Assembly: GCA_910584365.1 (NCBI GenBank)
Contig: CAJUAF010000001.1
Coordinates: 94,218-158,217 of the forward strand
Direction of reading: 5' to 3'
Origin: an uncultured Muribaculaceae bacterium
GTDB lineage: Bacteria; Bacteroidota; Bacteroidia; Bacteroidales; Muribaculaceae
DNA length: 64,000 nt
Position numbers and translations under genes: made by a program. The notes beneath the pieces were generated by a model, which searched no databases, was not told where the DNA came from, and saw only the letters and a program-made list of their open reading frames with translations. This document shows, one piece after another, positions 17,869-26,241 of this stretch (position 1 is the stretch's first letter; every line of letters starts with the position of its first letter).

Positions 17869-17939
17869 TGTCTTATGGTGTAATGGTAGCACTGCAGTTT
17901 TTGGTTCTGCCTGTCCAGGTTCGAATCCTGGTAAGACAA
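17869..17939 (+). tRNA. tRNA-Gln (anticodon TTG)
   Basis: A 71-base cloverleaf. The acceptor stem TGTCTTA pairs with TAAGACA and is followed by discriminator A; CCA is not encoded. The D-loop contains GGTGTAATGGTAGC, the T-arm reads CCAGGTTCGAATCCTGG. The anticodon arm GCAG/CTGC closes a loop with a T-T apposition at 31-39, giving loop TTTTGGT and anticodon TTG, which decodes CAA (and CAG by wobble). It is followed by a strong hairpin terminator and is transcribed from its own promoter. Confidence 0.96.
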
Positions 17940-17954
17940 CTCGACATCATGGCG

Positions 17955-17995
17955 GTGTGTCAAAATTCAAAATTTTGGCACACTGTTTTTGTTTT
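17955..17995 (+). terminator. Terminator after tRNA-Gln
   Basis: A 13-base stem (17955-17967 with 17971-17983, one G-T wobble) with a three-base loop is followed by TGTTTTTGTTTT. It begins 16 bases after the tRNA. Confidence 0.8.
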
Positions 17996-18017
17996 AACCC
18001 GCAGCACACTGTAAGTT

Positions 18018-18389
18018 ATGGCACAGCACAACGATGTAGGGAAATGGGGCGAACAACTGATCGTGGACCGGCTGGTGACGGAAGGGTACACCATCGTCGA
18101 ACGGAACTGGCGGATGGGTCATCTGGAAATCGATATCATCGCAACCCGAGGGGAAGAAATCATATTCGTGGAGGTCAAGACGCGCCGCGATGCCTCCCAT
18201 AACAATCCCCTGGACGCCATGACGCCGAAGAAAATCGCCCTGCTGAGCCGCGCCGCCAACAGCTACCTGACCATGACTCATTGTCGGTTGACGCCCCGCT
18301 TCGATGTCGCCTCGGTTACCGGTTCCGACCACTCCCCTCTGATTGAATATATCCCCAACGCCTTCCTTCCTCCCCTGCGCACCTACTGA
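18018..18389 (+). CDS. yraN: YraN/UPF0102 family nuclease-fold protein
   Basis: A 123-residue protein of the UPF0102 (YraN) family with the PD-(D/E)XK nuclease fold. Family features seen: GKWGEQLIVDRLVTEGY near the N-terminus, ERNWR, then the catalytic-type EIDIIA (about 41-46) and IIFVEVKTRR (about 51-60). Activity is poorly characterised; a role with Holliday-junction-like or damaged DNA has been proposed for relatives. It starts right after the tRNA-Gln terminator and reads in the same direction. Normal length for the family. Confidence 0.9.
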   Translation: MAQHNDVGKWGEQLIVDRLVTEGYTIVERNWRMGHLEIDIIATRGEEIIFVEVKTRRDASHNNPLDAMTPKKIALLSRAANSYLTMTHCRLTPRFDVASVTGSDHSPLIEYIPNAFLPPLRTY

Positions 18390-18520
18390 TCCCCGTTTCT
18401 GTAATCAATCACGCTCTGCTACAAATAAAAAATTCAGTAGCCCGAAAAAGCGATGTGTGATGAAAAAGCGATGTGTTAGAATGTGACACTGCCGTACCGT
18501 CGTCGTCCGGGTGAAAGAAC

Positions 18521-18561
18521 AAGGCGATGTGCCTGAATTTCGAATTCCGACACATCGCCTT
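18521..18561. terminator. Hairpin, probable terminator of yraN
   Basis: AAGGCGATGTG (18521-18531) pairs perfectly with CACATCGCCTT (18551-18561), with an inner GAATT/AATTC stem. The stem shares the GCGATGTG core of the nearby direct repeats. T-rich sequence follows on the plus strand. Confidence 0.6.
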
Positions 18562-18635
18562 TCTCATTACTGTTATTTACCTTACTAATACTACTGTTAT
18601 ATATCTTACTGTTTTACGTATCTTCAGGGGGACAG

Positions 18636-18682
18636 CCCTGCTGAAAGAGGAAGAACCAGAGACCGGCTCCCCTTTCAGCGGG
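18636..18682 (-). terminator. Possible terminator of the GH31 gene
   Basis: CCCTGCTGAAAG (18636-18647) can pair with CTTTCAGCGGG (18672-18682) with one bulge. It lies just downstream of the GH31 stop codon at 18700-18702 on the minus strand. No clear T-run, so the call is weak. Confidence 0.35.
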
Positions 18683-18699
18683 CAATCAGGGAAAAAGGG

Positions 18700-21600
18700 T
18701 CAGCGGATGCAGGTCTTGATCGTGGAGGCCAGAGACTTACGGGCCGGATCATTTACCATAAGGGTACTCATATAGACACCGCCGGGGAGGGAAGGAGCTG
18801 CGGCCTGATGCACAGTGCCGTCGGCCGAGAGGTCCATGATGCGGCCTACTTCGGAGCCACCCATGTTGTAGATGACGATAGACGCATCTGTTCCGGCCGG
18901 GAGCTGATAGGAGTAATTACGGCTCGCCTCGCTGAACTCGAACACTTCTGTCACGGAAGCGACAGGAGCTTCCAGTGCGCTTATCTCCGAAGAGATGGAC
19001 AGGGAGTAGGTTCCTGTCGTAGGCACTTTCGCACGAAGTGTGACAACGTTGCCGTCAATCCGGTAGGTGGAGGCATCAGCGGAACGGACGGAGGAGGAGG
19101 ATGAATCCTCGGTGAATACGGAGCCGTCCGAAGCGGTGACCGAGCCAATCTTACGACTGTAGCCGGGAATTACGAAAGTAAGGAATCTGCTCTGGGGCAT
19201 CCCCTCATATGAGCCGGTATGGCTGACGGTTATTACGTGGCCGGTATTCGTATTCTGTCCGGTGAATTCCGTAAGAAGCATCTGATTGTTCTCCAGAGTG
19301 CGTGTCGACACATGGTCATCATCGAACAGCACCGAAGACACCGGCTGTGCAGCCTCGCTGTCCATGAGATAAGTAACCGTCAGACGCGTATTGTCCACGT
19401 TGCCTGTATGGTCGAAAGATTCCTGGCTGAACCGGGTGATAAACGATCCGCGGCGTCCGAAGTGAGGCAGCACGGAGTGGGGCGCGTCATAGGAGACCGT
19501 GGTACCACCCTTATAGGATTTCGACATATCGTTCATATCGACCCATTCTCCTTCGGGGAAGACAATCTGACGCAGCTCATCGCCGCTGGAGCCGTTGTTG
19601 AATTCCACCACCGGAGCCACCAGCAGGTCCTTGCCCCAGAGATATTCATCCTTGCAGTCGGCGGGAGACATCCCCTCGCGGTCATGGAAATTGAGAGGAC
19701 GGGCCAGCGGAGTGCCCTTGACGGCGTTTTCCCAGGCAAGAGTGTAGGTATAGGGCAGATAGCTGTAACGCAGGTTGATAGCGTTCTTTACATCCTCGAA
19801 CACATCGGCGTAACAATCCTGGTAAGGCTCGGGGAGATATGTCGAGTGGGTACGCATCATCGGGGAGAAGACAGCCATCTGGACCCACCGGCGGTAAAGC
19901 CACGAATCGGTAGCCTGGTCATTGGCGAATCCTCCGACATCGGAACCCATGTAGGCGACTCCCGACATTCCCGAACTGAGAAGAGCCGGAATCTGGGCCT
20001 GCAGACCGGCCCATGAACGCCTGATATCGCCCGACCAGGGGAAAGCGGAATGACGCTGCATACCAGAAGTGCCGGCACGGGGCATCAGGAAAGGACGCAC
20101 CTCGGGGAACTCCTCCTTGAAGCCGCGGTAGACGCGCTCCAGCCAAAGATTTCCGAATTCATTGTGAATCTCGCTTACGGTTCCGCCGCGATGGTAGCTG
20201 TCATTGTCATGGCTCTCAGGCTCGCCCAGGTCAAGCCACCATCCGCCGACCCCTTCCTGGGTGCGTTTCTTGTAGAACTCCCACATCCAGTCCATAGCCT
20301 CGGGATTCGAGGCGTCAATCAGGCCTACCTTGTCAGCGCCGAGCCAGCCCATGCCCGAAACGTCGTCATCGGCAAAGAATCCGGCGTTTTTCAGTTCGTT
20401 ATAGTTCGTAGCGGCCACCGAAGTAAAGAAAGGCTCGGTGATGCAGACGGTCCTGACCCCCTTTTTGAGGAAACCGTCCATCATACCTCCGGCATCGGGC
20501 CAGTCAGTGGGATTCCAGTCGAGATTACCCATTCCGCTGTTGCCGCGTCCCTGCCAGTAGAGGTCGAAGACAATGGCGTCCAGCGGGAGACCTTTCTTCT
20601 TGATATTGTCAACCACTTCCTCCGATTCGGCGCGGTTAGCATAGCCGTATCGCGAGGTCATGTAGCCAAGCGCCCAGTAGGGGGGCAGTTCCTGGCGTCC
20701 GGTAAGGAACGTGTACTGCTCGAGGACAGAACCCATCGAACCATCCTTTCCGGCGATATAATAATAGGAGATGGGAGACTTGCTCTGGGAAGTGTAGGTA
20801 GTCCCGTCAGCCGACGGACACAGGCGTGCGCCGCGATAATGGTCATCGAACAGCAGTCCGTAGCCTTCGGAGGAAACCACGAAGGGGATGCATATATTGT
20901 GGGGCGCATCCCAGGTGGCATCCCAGCCTCCTGTCTGCGTATTGTTCATCGTCAGCACCTGATTGTTATGGTCGATTCTCTTGCCGTTGTAGCCCCCGCC
21001 GTAGAAAGCGCGGTCCTGCATCCCCTCGAAAGAGACTCTGCGGGGGAAAGTGCTGTTGTCAAGCCCCTCCTTCTCGCGCAGGACATCGGTTCCGGCGGCA
21101 TCGCGGAAAGTCACCCGGCAGTCCGCCTTGGCGATATTGACGGTCACATCTCCGGTAGAGAGTTCGAGCGCGTCACCTTTGTCGGCGACAGTGAACTTCC
21201 CTTCGGGAGAAGCGCTGACGGAAATCGAGCGGCGCTCGTCGCGCACTGTTCCGCTGAAACGGGTAAATACCTTGATGACCGAGGAGTTGTAGGCCGTCAG
21301 CACCAGATCCCCTTCGTCAGCCCTGACGGTAACCGTCGGCCCCTCCTCGCTCCAGGAACGAAGCTGTCCCAGACGGCGGGGATCAGGAGCGGTAGAGCCG
21401 TTCTTGAAGGGTGCCACGATATCGCTGCCTCCCTCACCGCGGCCGCTGACAGAACCGTCGGCGTTGCGCATGACGAACACCATGCTGCGGAGCGTCTCTC
21501 CTTCGGTCAGATTGAAGAACGACATCGGAGTCATCTCCAGGGTGTACATATCGGGATCGGAAGCCGAGCGGGTCAGCCTGTATTTCGGGTCATTGTCCCC

Positions 21601-22536
21601 CCAGCCGGAAGAGTGTTTCCAGTCAGAGGCGCTGACGCTCTCGTCGGTCAGAACTCCGCAATGGGCATATACGTCCCCCTGAAATCCCTTAAGAGCGCCG
21701 TTCCCCAGGGCTGCGTTATAATAAAGGGTTATTTTGTCGGCGGGAGTAGCCTCGGCCGGCTCATACCAGCAGAGACGTCCGGCGGGATCGACATTCTCGA
21801 GGCTGATGGACATAGTGCTGAGGTCTACCGTCACGTCATAGACGCCGTCGCGGTCAACGCTCCACTGACGGTCATCGGTAGAATCTTCGCTGACCTTGTT
21901 GGAGTCTTCCGCAGCCCGGAAATAGAATTTCTGTTCGTTGTATCCTCCGTAACAGTTGGTGGCGATTTTGAAAGAGGCCGTCCGGTTGTCCCCCACGTTG
22001 GTCAGGGACACACGGCCGGAAAACATCCAGGGATTCGACGTAGACTGCGTAAGCGGAGTACTCTTGCCCAGATCCCATCCTCCGGGAGTAGCGTCGCCGA
22101 CAAGATACAGCACATTATGGTATATCGGAGCGTCCTGCCAGCGGGACTTCGTCACAGAGACAGTCATGTCGTCCAGATTGCAGGAAACAGTATAGTTGGC
22201 GCTCTCGCGCACTTTGAATTTATTGTCGTCGCAACCTACACACAGATTTCCGGTGGCATCGAGATACGGCTCGGCGGATGCGTTGCGGTATTCCCGTTCA
22301 TCCCATTTGGCCTGCGTCAGGAATTTGAATTCCTCATCGGCCCGGAGATAGCCCGTGTAGGTAAAGACTTCCGGACTGTCGCTTTGCCGGACCATTACCG
22401 CACTGCGGTCGAGACTCCATCTGCCCCAGACGCCGTCGCCGATTACCAGTAACTTGTCCTCGCCATTCATCGTAACCGAACCGGCGGCAACCGTCGCGGT
22501 CATGAACAGCACTGATAGTTTACCAAATAATTTCAT
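18700..22536 (-). CDS. Glycoside hydrolase family 31 with SusE/F-like modules and sorting tail
   Basis: A 1278-residue secreted alpha-glycosidase. After a signal peptide come three beta-sandwich modules (about 25-400) resembling SusE/SusF starch-binding domains (GDGVWGRWSLDRS, LVGDATPGGWDLGK). The GH31 N-domain and barrel follow (about 430-960), with nucleophile Asp769 in GWWLDLGEPE and a probable acid/base Asp in FPWSGDIRRSW. A DUF5110-like beta domain and a C-terminal segment (about 1190-1278) ending in a type IX secretion-like sorting domain (VYMSTLMVNDPARKS) finish the protein. Likely substrates are alpha-glucans or alpha-xylosides; specificity cannot be read here. No SusC/SusD pair is adjacent, so it stands alone. 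Confidence 0.9.
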   Translation of the reverse strand: MKLFGKLSVLFMTATVAAGSVTMNGEDKLLVIGDGVWGRWSLDRSAVMVRQSDSPEVFTYTGYLRADEEFKFLTQAKWDEREYRNASAEPYLDATGNLCVGCDDNKFKVRESANYTVSCNLDDMTVSVTKSRWQDAPIYHNVLYLVGDATPGGWDLGKSTPLTQSTSNPWMFSGRVSLTNVGDNRTASFKIATNCYGGYNEQKFYFRAAEDSNKVSEDSTDDRQWSVDRDGVYDVTVDLSTMSISLENVDPAGRLCWYEPAEATPADKITLYYNAALGNGALKGFQGDVYAHCGVLTDESVSASDWKHSSGWGDNDPKYRLTRSASDPDMYTLEMTPMSFFNLTEGETLRSMVFVMRNADGSVSGRGEGGSDIVAPFKNGSTAPDPRRLGQLRSWSEEGPTVTVRADEGDLVLTAYNSSVIKVFTRFSGTVRDERRSISVSASPEGKFTVADKGDALELSTGDVTVNIAKADCRVTFRDAAGTDVLREKEGLDNSTFPRRVSFEGMQDRAFYGGGYNGKRIDHNNQVLTMNNTQTGGWDATWDAPHNICIPFVVSSEGYGLLFDDHYRGARLCPSADGTTYTSQSKSPISYYYIAGKDGSMGSVLEQYTFLTGRQELPPYWALGYMTSRYGYANRAESEEVVDNIKKKGLPLDAIVFDLYWQGRGNSGMGNLDWNPTDWPDAGGMMDGFLKKGVRTVCITEPFFTSVAATNYNELKNAGFFADDDVSGMGWLGADKVGLIDASNPEAMDWMWEFYKKRTQEGVGGWWLDLGEPESHDNDSYHRGGTVSEIHNEFGNLWLERVYRGFKEEFPEVRPFLMPRAGTSGMQRHSAFPWSGDIRRSWAGLQAQIPALLSSGMSGVAYMGSDVGGFANDQATDSWLYRRWVQMAVFSPMMRTHSTYLPEPYQDCYADVFEDVKNAINLRYSYLPYTYTLAWENAVKGTPLARPLNFHDREGMSPADCKDEYLWGKDLLVAPVVEFNNGSSGDELRQIVFPEGEWVDMNDMSKSYKGGTTVSYDAPHSVLPHFGRRGSFITRFSQESFDHTGNVDNTRLTVTYLMDSEAAQPVSSVLFDDDHVSTRTLENNQMLLTEFTGQNTNTGHVITVSHTGSYEGMPQSRFLTFVIPGYSRKIGSVTASDGSVFTEDSSSSSVRSADASTYRIDGNVVTLRAKVPTTGTYSLSISSEISALEAPVASVTEVFEFSEASRNYSYQLPAGTDASIVIYNMGGSEVGRIMDLSADGTVHQAAAPSLPGGVYMSTLMVNDPARKSLASTIKTCIR

Positions 22537-22582
22537 GATAATATAGATTTGATTATTACGTAAGCAAAAGCAGAATCTGAAA

Positions 22583-22590
22583 CAAAATTA
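22583..22590 (-). promoter_or_regulatory. -7 box of GH31 gene
   Basis: CAAAATTA on the plus strand reads TAATTTTG on the minus strand, 46 bases upstream of the start. No good TTTG lies at the usual distance upstream. Confidence 0.5.
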
Positions 22591-22758
22591 GATAAAAATA
22601 ATTCTTTTGAGGTTCATAGCGAGTGAAATAGTAGCGGCGCATACCGGGCACAGATTATTATACAACAGATTGCCAGCATCTTATCCTAACGAAATGGTTC
22701 GGAAAAAGTAGTGGTTTTATGGAAGATGTATAAGCCTTCTTTCCCGGTATTGCATCAG

Positions 22759-22807
22759 TCAGACCGCCGCGGAATCCCCGTTCAGGGGGACTTCCGTGGC
22801 GGTCTGA
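22759..22807 (-). terminator. Long hairpin after the tricorn-like gene
   Basis: TCAGACCGCC (22759-22768) pairs with GGCGGTCTGA (22798-22807); inner GCGGAA/TTCCGT and CCCC/GGGG extend it to a nearly continuous stem of about 20 bp. It lies 51 bases downstream of the stop of the minus-strand gene. Confidence 0.7.
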
Positions 22808-22857
22808 TACAGGACTGCAGGGTTCAGGACCTGCATAAAAAACAGCTCATTGCGTTG

Positions 22858-25800
22858 TCAGCGGGCGGCATCGATTTCGCGGAGGAGAACATTCACGGCT
22901 TCGCGCAGCTGAGTATCTTCACCGGTGACGATTGTCTCGGGAGAGTTGGCCACAACGACGTCCGGTTCAAGCTGAGTGTTCTCCAGGTAATTTCCTTCGG
23001 CGGTACGGTAACCGATCACGGGAATGCCGAACACCAGCGAGGGGTCCTGAAGCGTCACCCAGTTTACCGATGTCATGGTTCCCGGAACGGGCATACCGAC
23101 AACTTTCCCTATTTTCTGGTGCTGATAGACCCAGGGGGTACCGTGGGCGTTGCTGTAACAGGGCTCGGCCACCAGCATCACCGAAGGTTTGTTCCACCGG
23201 CGCGAGGGCATATCGCAGACATCCTGGCCGCGGATTACCTGCGTCAGATATTTCTGGCCGGTAAACAGCTGCTCGATATCTTCGTGCATACGGCCTCCGC
23301 CATTCCAGCGGATATCGATGATGACTCCCTCGCGGTTATTGTATTTGCCCAGGAGGTCGGCATACATCGGACGGAACGATGCGTCGTCCATCGACTCGAT
23401 ATGCACGTAGCCAAGACGGCCGTTGGACCAGCGGTCCACATCGGCGGCACGCTGCTTGATCCAGCGGCGGTACATGATGTCGCTGATTTTGCCGGAGGAG
23501 CAGGGAATCACGACCTCGCTCACCTCGCTGCCGTCGGGAGCGGTGAACGCCACAAGCGTCTTCTTCCCGGCAAGATTGTTGAACAGCGCGCCCAGATCGG
23601 TGCCGGCCTCGATGCGGTTGCCGTTGACAGCGGTAACCACGGCTCCCTTGCCGATTTTGGAGGCGGCCTTGTCGAAGGGTCCGTTGGCCAGCACTTCCTC
23701 CACCTTAAGGCCCGGACCGGCGTAATTCATGTCGTAGAGCAGACCGAGCGAGGCCGTGCGATCCACGTTGGATGAACCGCCGGGGCGATAACGGCCTCCG
23801 GTATGAGATACGTTGAGTTCTCCCAGAAGCTCGCTGAGCATCTCGGCGTAGTCATAATTATTATTGATGTGGGGAAGGAACTTGCGGTAGGCTTCGGTCA
23901 TCGCGGGCCAGTCAATGCCGTGCATCCCTGTCTCATAGAAACGTTCCCCTTCTTCTACGGCTACATAGTCGAACATCGCCTCTCGCTCGGCAGCCAGGTC
24001 CACCTCATGGGTGGCGGACACTTTCACCGGAGTCAGCTTGTCCCCCTTGTCGATTTTTTTCAGGTCGCGTCCTATGACGAACAGCTGTTTCCCCTCCTTG
24101 TCAGCCTGGAGCGAAGCGCGTCCGGCGCCCAGTTTTGCGGCCAGTTTCGGCTCGCGTTTGCGCAGGGGGAGTTTCCAGAGGTCGAAACCGTCCTCGAACT
24201 CGCAGAGATAGTAGAGCGTCTCGCCGTCGCCTGTGACGATGGCGTCGGCCAGACTGGAACTGTAAGGAGTCAGGCGCATCACGCGGTCTTCGATTCCGTC
24301 AAGCTCCACCAGGGTCTCCTTCACCCGGGATTTCTTTTCGGACTTTCCGGCTTTGTCGCTTTTGGCGTCATCCTTTCCGGATTTTTTTGCATCGGCCTTT
24401 GCCGCGGGTTCCTCCTTTTTGGAGGCTTTCTTCTCCTGTTCTTTCAGGAGGGCGTAATCCTCTTCGGAAAGCATGAAGCGGTCGCGTGCCTCCCGGTTGA
24501 GGAAAACAATCATAATATCGTCCTGCGACCCCCAGGAAGCCTGGGCGCGCAGACCGTACTGTTCGGTGAAATAGATGATGGCCTGACCGTCAAGGGCAAA
24601 CCTGGGGGAGGCCTCCATGTAACCCGAATTCGTCAGATTGGTGATTTTCCCGGTAGCCACCTCAACAAGGGCGATGTCGGCGTAGGGGTCGCGCATCTCG
24701 GGAATCACTTCCATAGTAAGCCACTTGGAATCAGGACTCCACTGCACGCTCATCCCGTCCTCTTTCCCGGGATAGGTCTCCCCGGAGGTTATCCGGCGGT
24801 CCTTGCCGGAAGCGAGGTCGCGGATCCAGAGTTCATTGCGGTTGCGCACAAAGGCCATGCTCTTGCCGTCGGGCGACACCGAGGGATGGGAATATTCCTT
24901 TCCCTCCCCTTTCTGACTGAACAGCGGTTCCTCCTTGAATTCCACGGCATTGGGGAAATCGGGGTCTTCCTTGCGGGCGATCGTGGCCTTGTAGATGTTC
25001 TTGCGGCCGGACCGCTCGGAGGTGTAGTAGAGCGACCGGTTGTCGGCCCCCCAGCTCAGATGGCGCTCGGCCTGGGGAGTACGGGTTACCTGGACAGTGG
25101 TCGGATATTCTACCGAAGTGACGAAAACATCTCCGCGGTGGAGAAATGCGATCATCTTGCCGTCGGGGGAGACAACGCCTCCGGAAGGTCTCACCGTAAG
25201 CCGGCTGGGGCGCTCGGAATCATCCGTCAGGATGTCGATCCTGACTTTCTCGGGGCGCGATGCTCCGCGGGCGGCCCGCTGGGGCATCATGTAGATTTCG
25301 CCGTCGTAGGTGAAAGCCAGGGTACCGTTGTTGGCGCGGGAGAGGAAGCGGACAGGATGGGTCTTGAAATCAGTGAGCTGACTGACAGCGTCGGGATTGT
25401 CCATCGGGAAAGAGTAGACATTGAACGTGCCGCCGTCGCGCTCGCTGAGGAAATAGACTGTCTGGGTGGTGGCGTCCAGGACGGCGTTGCGGTCCTCGCC
25501 GGGACGCGCCGTCAGGTTGCGGTGCTTGCCGTCGGCCGGGGTGTAAAGCCATACGTCGCGACTCACCGAGGAGGTATGGTGCTTACGCCACTCATCCTCG
25601 AAACCTTTCACGTCGGTGTATAGCATCTGTTTGCCGTCGGGGGAGAAGGAGAGCTGCACGGCCGGGGTGCCGAGGACCTGGCGCGACTTGCCCGTGCTGA
25701 TGTCGACGGCATAGAGCTGGGTCATGCGCCCCGAGGGATACATCGCCGAAGCGGCCGGAGCCTGGATGGCGGCCGAATAATAGACCTCTTTGCCGTCGGG

Positions 25801-26172
25801 GGAGAATCCCTGTGGAATCTCCGAAGCGGAATTCGAGGTGAGGCGTTTCGGAGTTCCCCCTCTGGAATCCATCACGTAAATATCCATATTGCCGTTGCGG
25901 TCGGAGGCAAAGGCGATTTTGCTTCCGTCCGGGCTCCATATCGGGTTGGCTTCGTAGGAGTCTTTCGCCGTAAGACGGCGGGCCTCTCCGCCGGTTACCG
26001 GGACAGTCCACAGTTCCCCTTTATAGGAGAAAGCGATCAAATCCCCGTTGGGAGAAATCTGCACGTCCCTGAGCCAAAGCGGGGCCGCGGAGGCCCCGTC
26101 GGCGCCCATCGCCGGCAATGCCGACAGCCCTGCGGCAGCCGCACAGACGGCTCCAAAAAATATCTTTCTCAT
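22858..26172 (-). CDS. Tricorn-like S41 protease with beta-propeller
   Basis: A 1104-residue exported protease (signal peptide ...CAAAAGLSALPAMG). The N-terminal two-thirds hold WD40-like PD40 propeller blades (GDLIAFSYKGELWTVPV, WSPDGSKIAFASDRNG and repeats, about 35-690). A Lys/Asp/Ala-rich charged linker interrupts them at about 577-614. A tricorn core, a PDZ domain (about 820-900) and a C-terminal S41 catalytic domain follow, with the nucleophile in EPCYSNAHG. Tricorn relatives degrade peptides, the propeller gating access. In Bacteroidales such proteins are periplasmic. It has its own promoter and a strong terminator. Confidence 0.9.
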   Translation of the reverse strand: MRKIFFGAVCAAAAGLSALPAMGADGASAAPLWLRDVQISPNGDLIAFSYKGELWTVPVTGGEARRLTAKDSYEANPIWSPDGSKIAFASDRNGNMDIYVMDSRGGTPKRLTSNSASEIPQGFSPDGKEVYYSAAIQAPAASAMYPSGRMTQLYAVDISTGKSRQVLGTPAVQLSFSPDGKQMLYTDVKGFEDEWRKHHTSSVSRDVWLYTPADGKHRNLTARPGEDRNAVLDATTQTVYFLSERDGGTFNVYSFPMDNPDAVSQLTDFKTHPVRFLSRANNGTLAFTYDGEIYMMPQRAARGASRPEKVRIDILTDDSERPSRLTVRPSGGVVSPDGKMIAFLHRGDVFVTSVEYPTTVQVTRTPQAERHLSWGADNRSLYYTSERSGRKNIYKATIARKEDPDFPNAVEFKEEPLFSQKGEGKEYSHPSVSPDGKSMAFVRNRNELWIRDLASGKDRRITSGETYPGKEDGMSVQWSPDSKWLTMEVIPEMRDPYADIALVEVATGKITNLTNSGYMEASPRFALDGQAIIYFTEQYGLRAQASWGSQDDIMIVFLNREARDRFMLSEEDYALLKEQEKKASKKEEPAAKADAKKSGKDDAKSDKAGKSEKKSRVKETLVELDGIEDRVMRLTPYSSSLADAIVTGDGETLYYLCEFEDGFDLWKLPLRKREPKLAAKLGAGRASLQADKEGKQLFVIGRDLKKIDKGDKLTPVKVSATHEVDLAAEREAMFDYVAVEEGERFYETGMHGIDWPAMTEAYRKFLPHINNNYDYAEMLSELLGELNVSHTGGRYRPGGSSNVDRTASLGLLYDMNYAGPGLKVEEVLANGPFDKAASKIGKGAVVTAVNGNRIEAGTDLGALFNNLAGKKTLVAFTAPDGSEVSEVVIPCSSGKISDIMYRRWIKQRAADVDRWSNGRLGYVHIESMDDASFRPMYADLLGKYNNREGVIIDIRWNGGGRMHEDIEQLFTGQKYLTQVIRGQDVCDMPSRRWNKPSVMLVAEPCYSNAHGTPWVYQHQKIGKVVGMPVPGTMTSVNWVTLQDPSLVFGIPVIGYRTAEGNYLENTQLEPDVVVANSPETIVTGEDTQLREAVNVLLREIDAAR

Positions 26173-26199
26173 AAAATACTATATTTACAGTTTCTTCCC

Positions 26200-26207
26200 C
26201 AAAGGTA
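26200..26207 (-). promoter_or_regulatory. -7 box of the tricorn-like gene
   Basis: TACCTTTG on the minus strand, 27 bases before the start codon at 26172. It is back to back with the Ntn-hydrolase -7 box at 26230-26237. Confidence 0.6.
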
Positions 26208-26229
26208 GGAAAAATCCCGGGATTTTCGC

Positions 26230-26237
26230 TAATTTTG
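26230..26237 (+). promoter_or_regulatory. -7 box of the Ntn-hydrolase gene
   Basis: TAATTTTG ends four bases before the ATG at 26242, so the transcript should begin at or near the start codon. No TTTG at -33. Confidence 0.6.
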
Positions 26238-26241
26238 AGGC

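Larger units (their letters stand above)
18390..18699. other. Intergenic region with short repeats between yraN and the GH31 gene
   Basis: Between the convergent genes yraN and GH31. It holds a direct repeat GAAAAAGCGATGTGT at 18444-18458 and 18462-18476 (18-base period), a hairpin made from a related motif at 18521-18561, and a second hairpin at 18636-18682. I see no gene. Confidence 0.7.
22537..22857. other. Intergenic region between GH31 and the tricorn-like gene
   Basis: Contains a TAATTTTG -7 box (minus strand, 22583-22590) for GH31 and the long terminator hairpin of the tricorn-like gene at 22759-22807. The rest shows nothing recognisable. Confidence 0.7.

Noticed and set aside
20050..22452. 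Long plus-strand frame (800 codons) opposite the GH31 gene
   Set aside because: No family features, and the minus-strand gene has clear GH31 motifs; an artefact of codon bias.
23803..25623. 606-codon plus-strand frame opposite the tricorn-like protease
   Set aside because: Antisense shadow of the propeller region.
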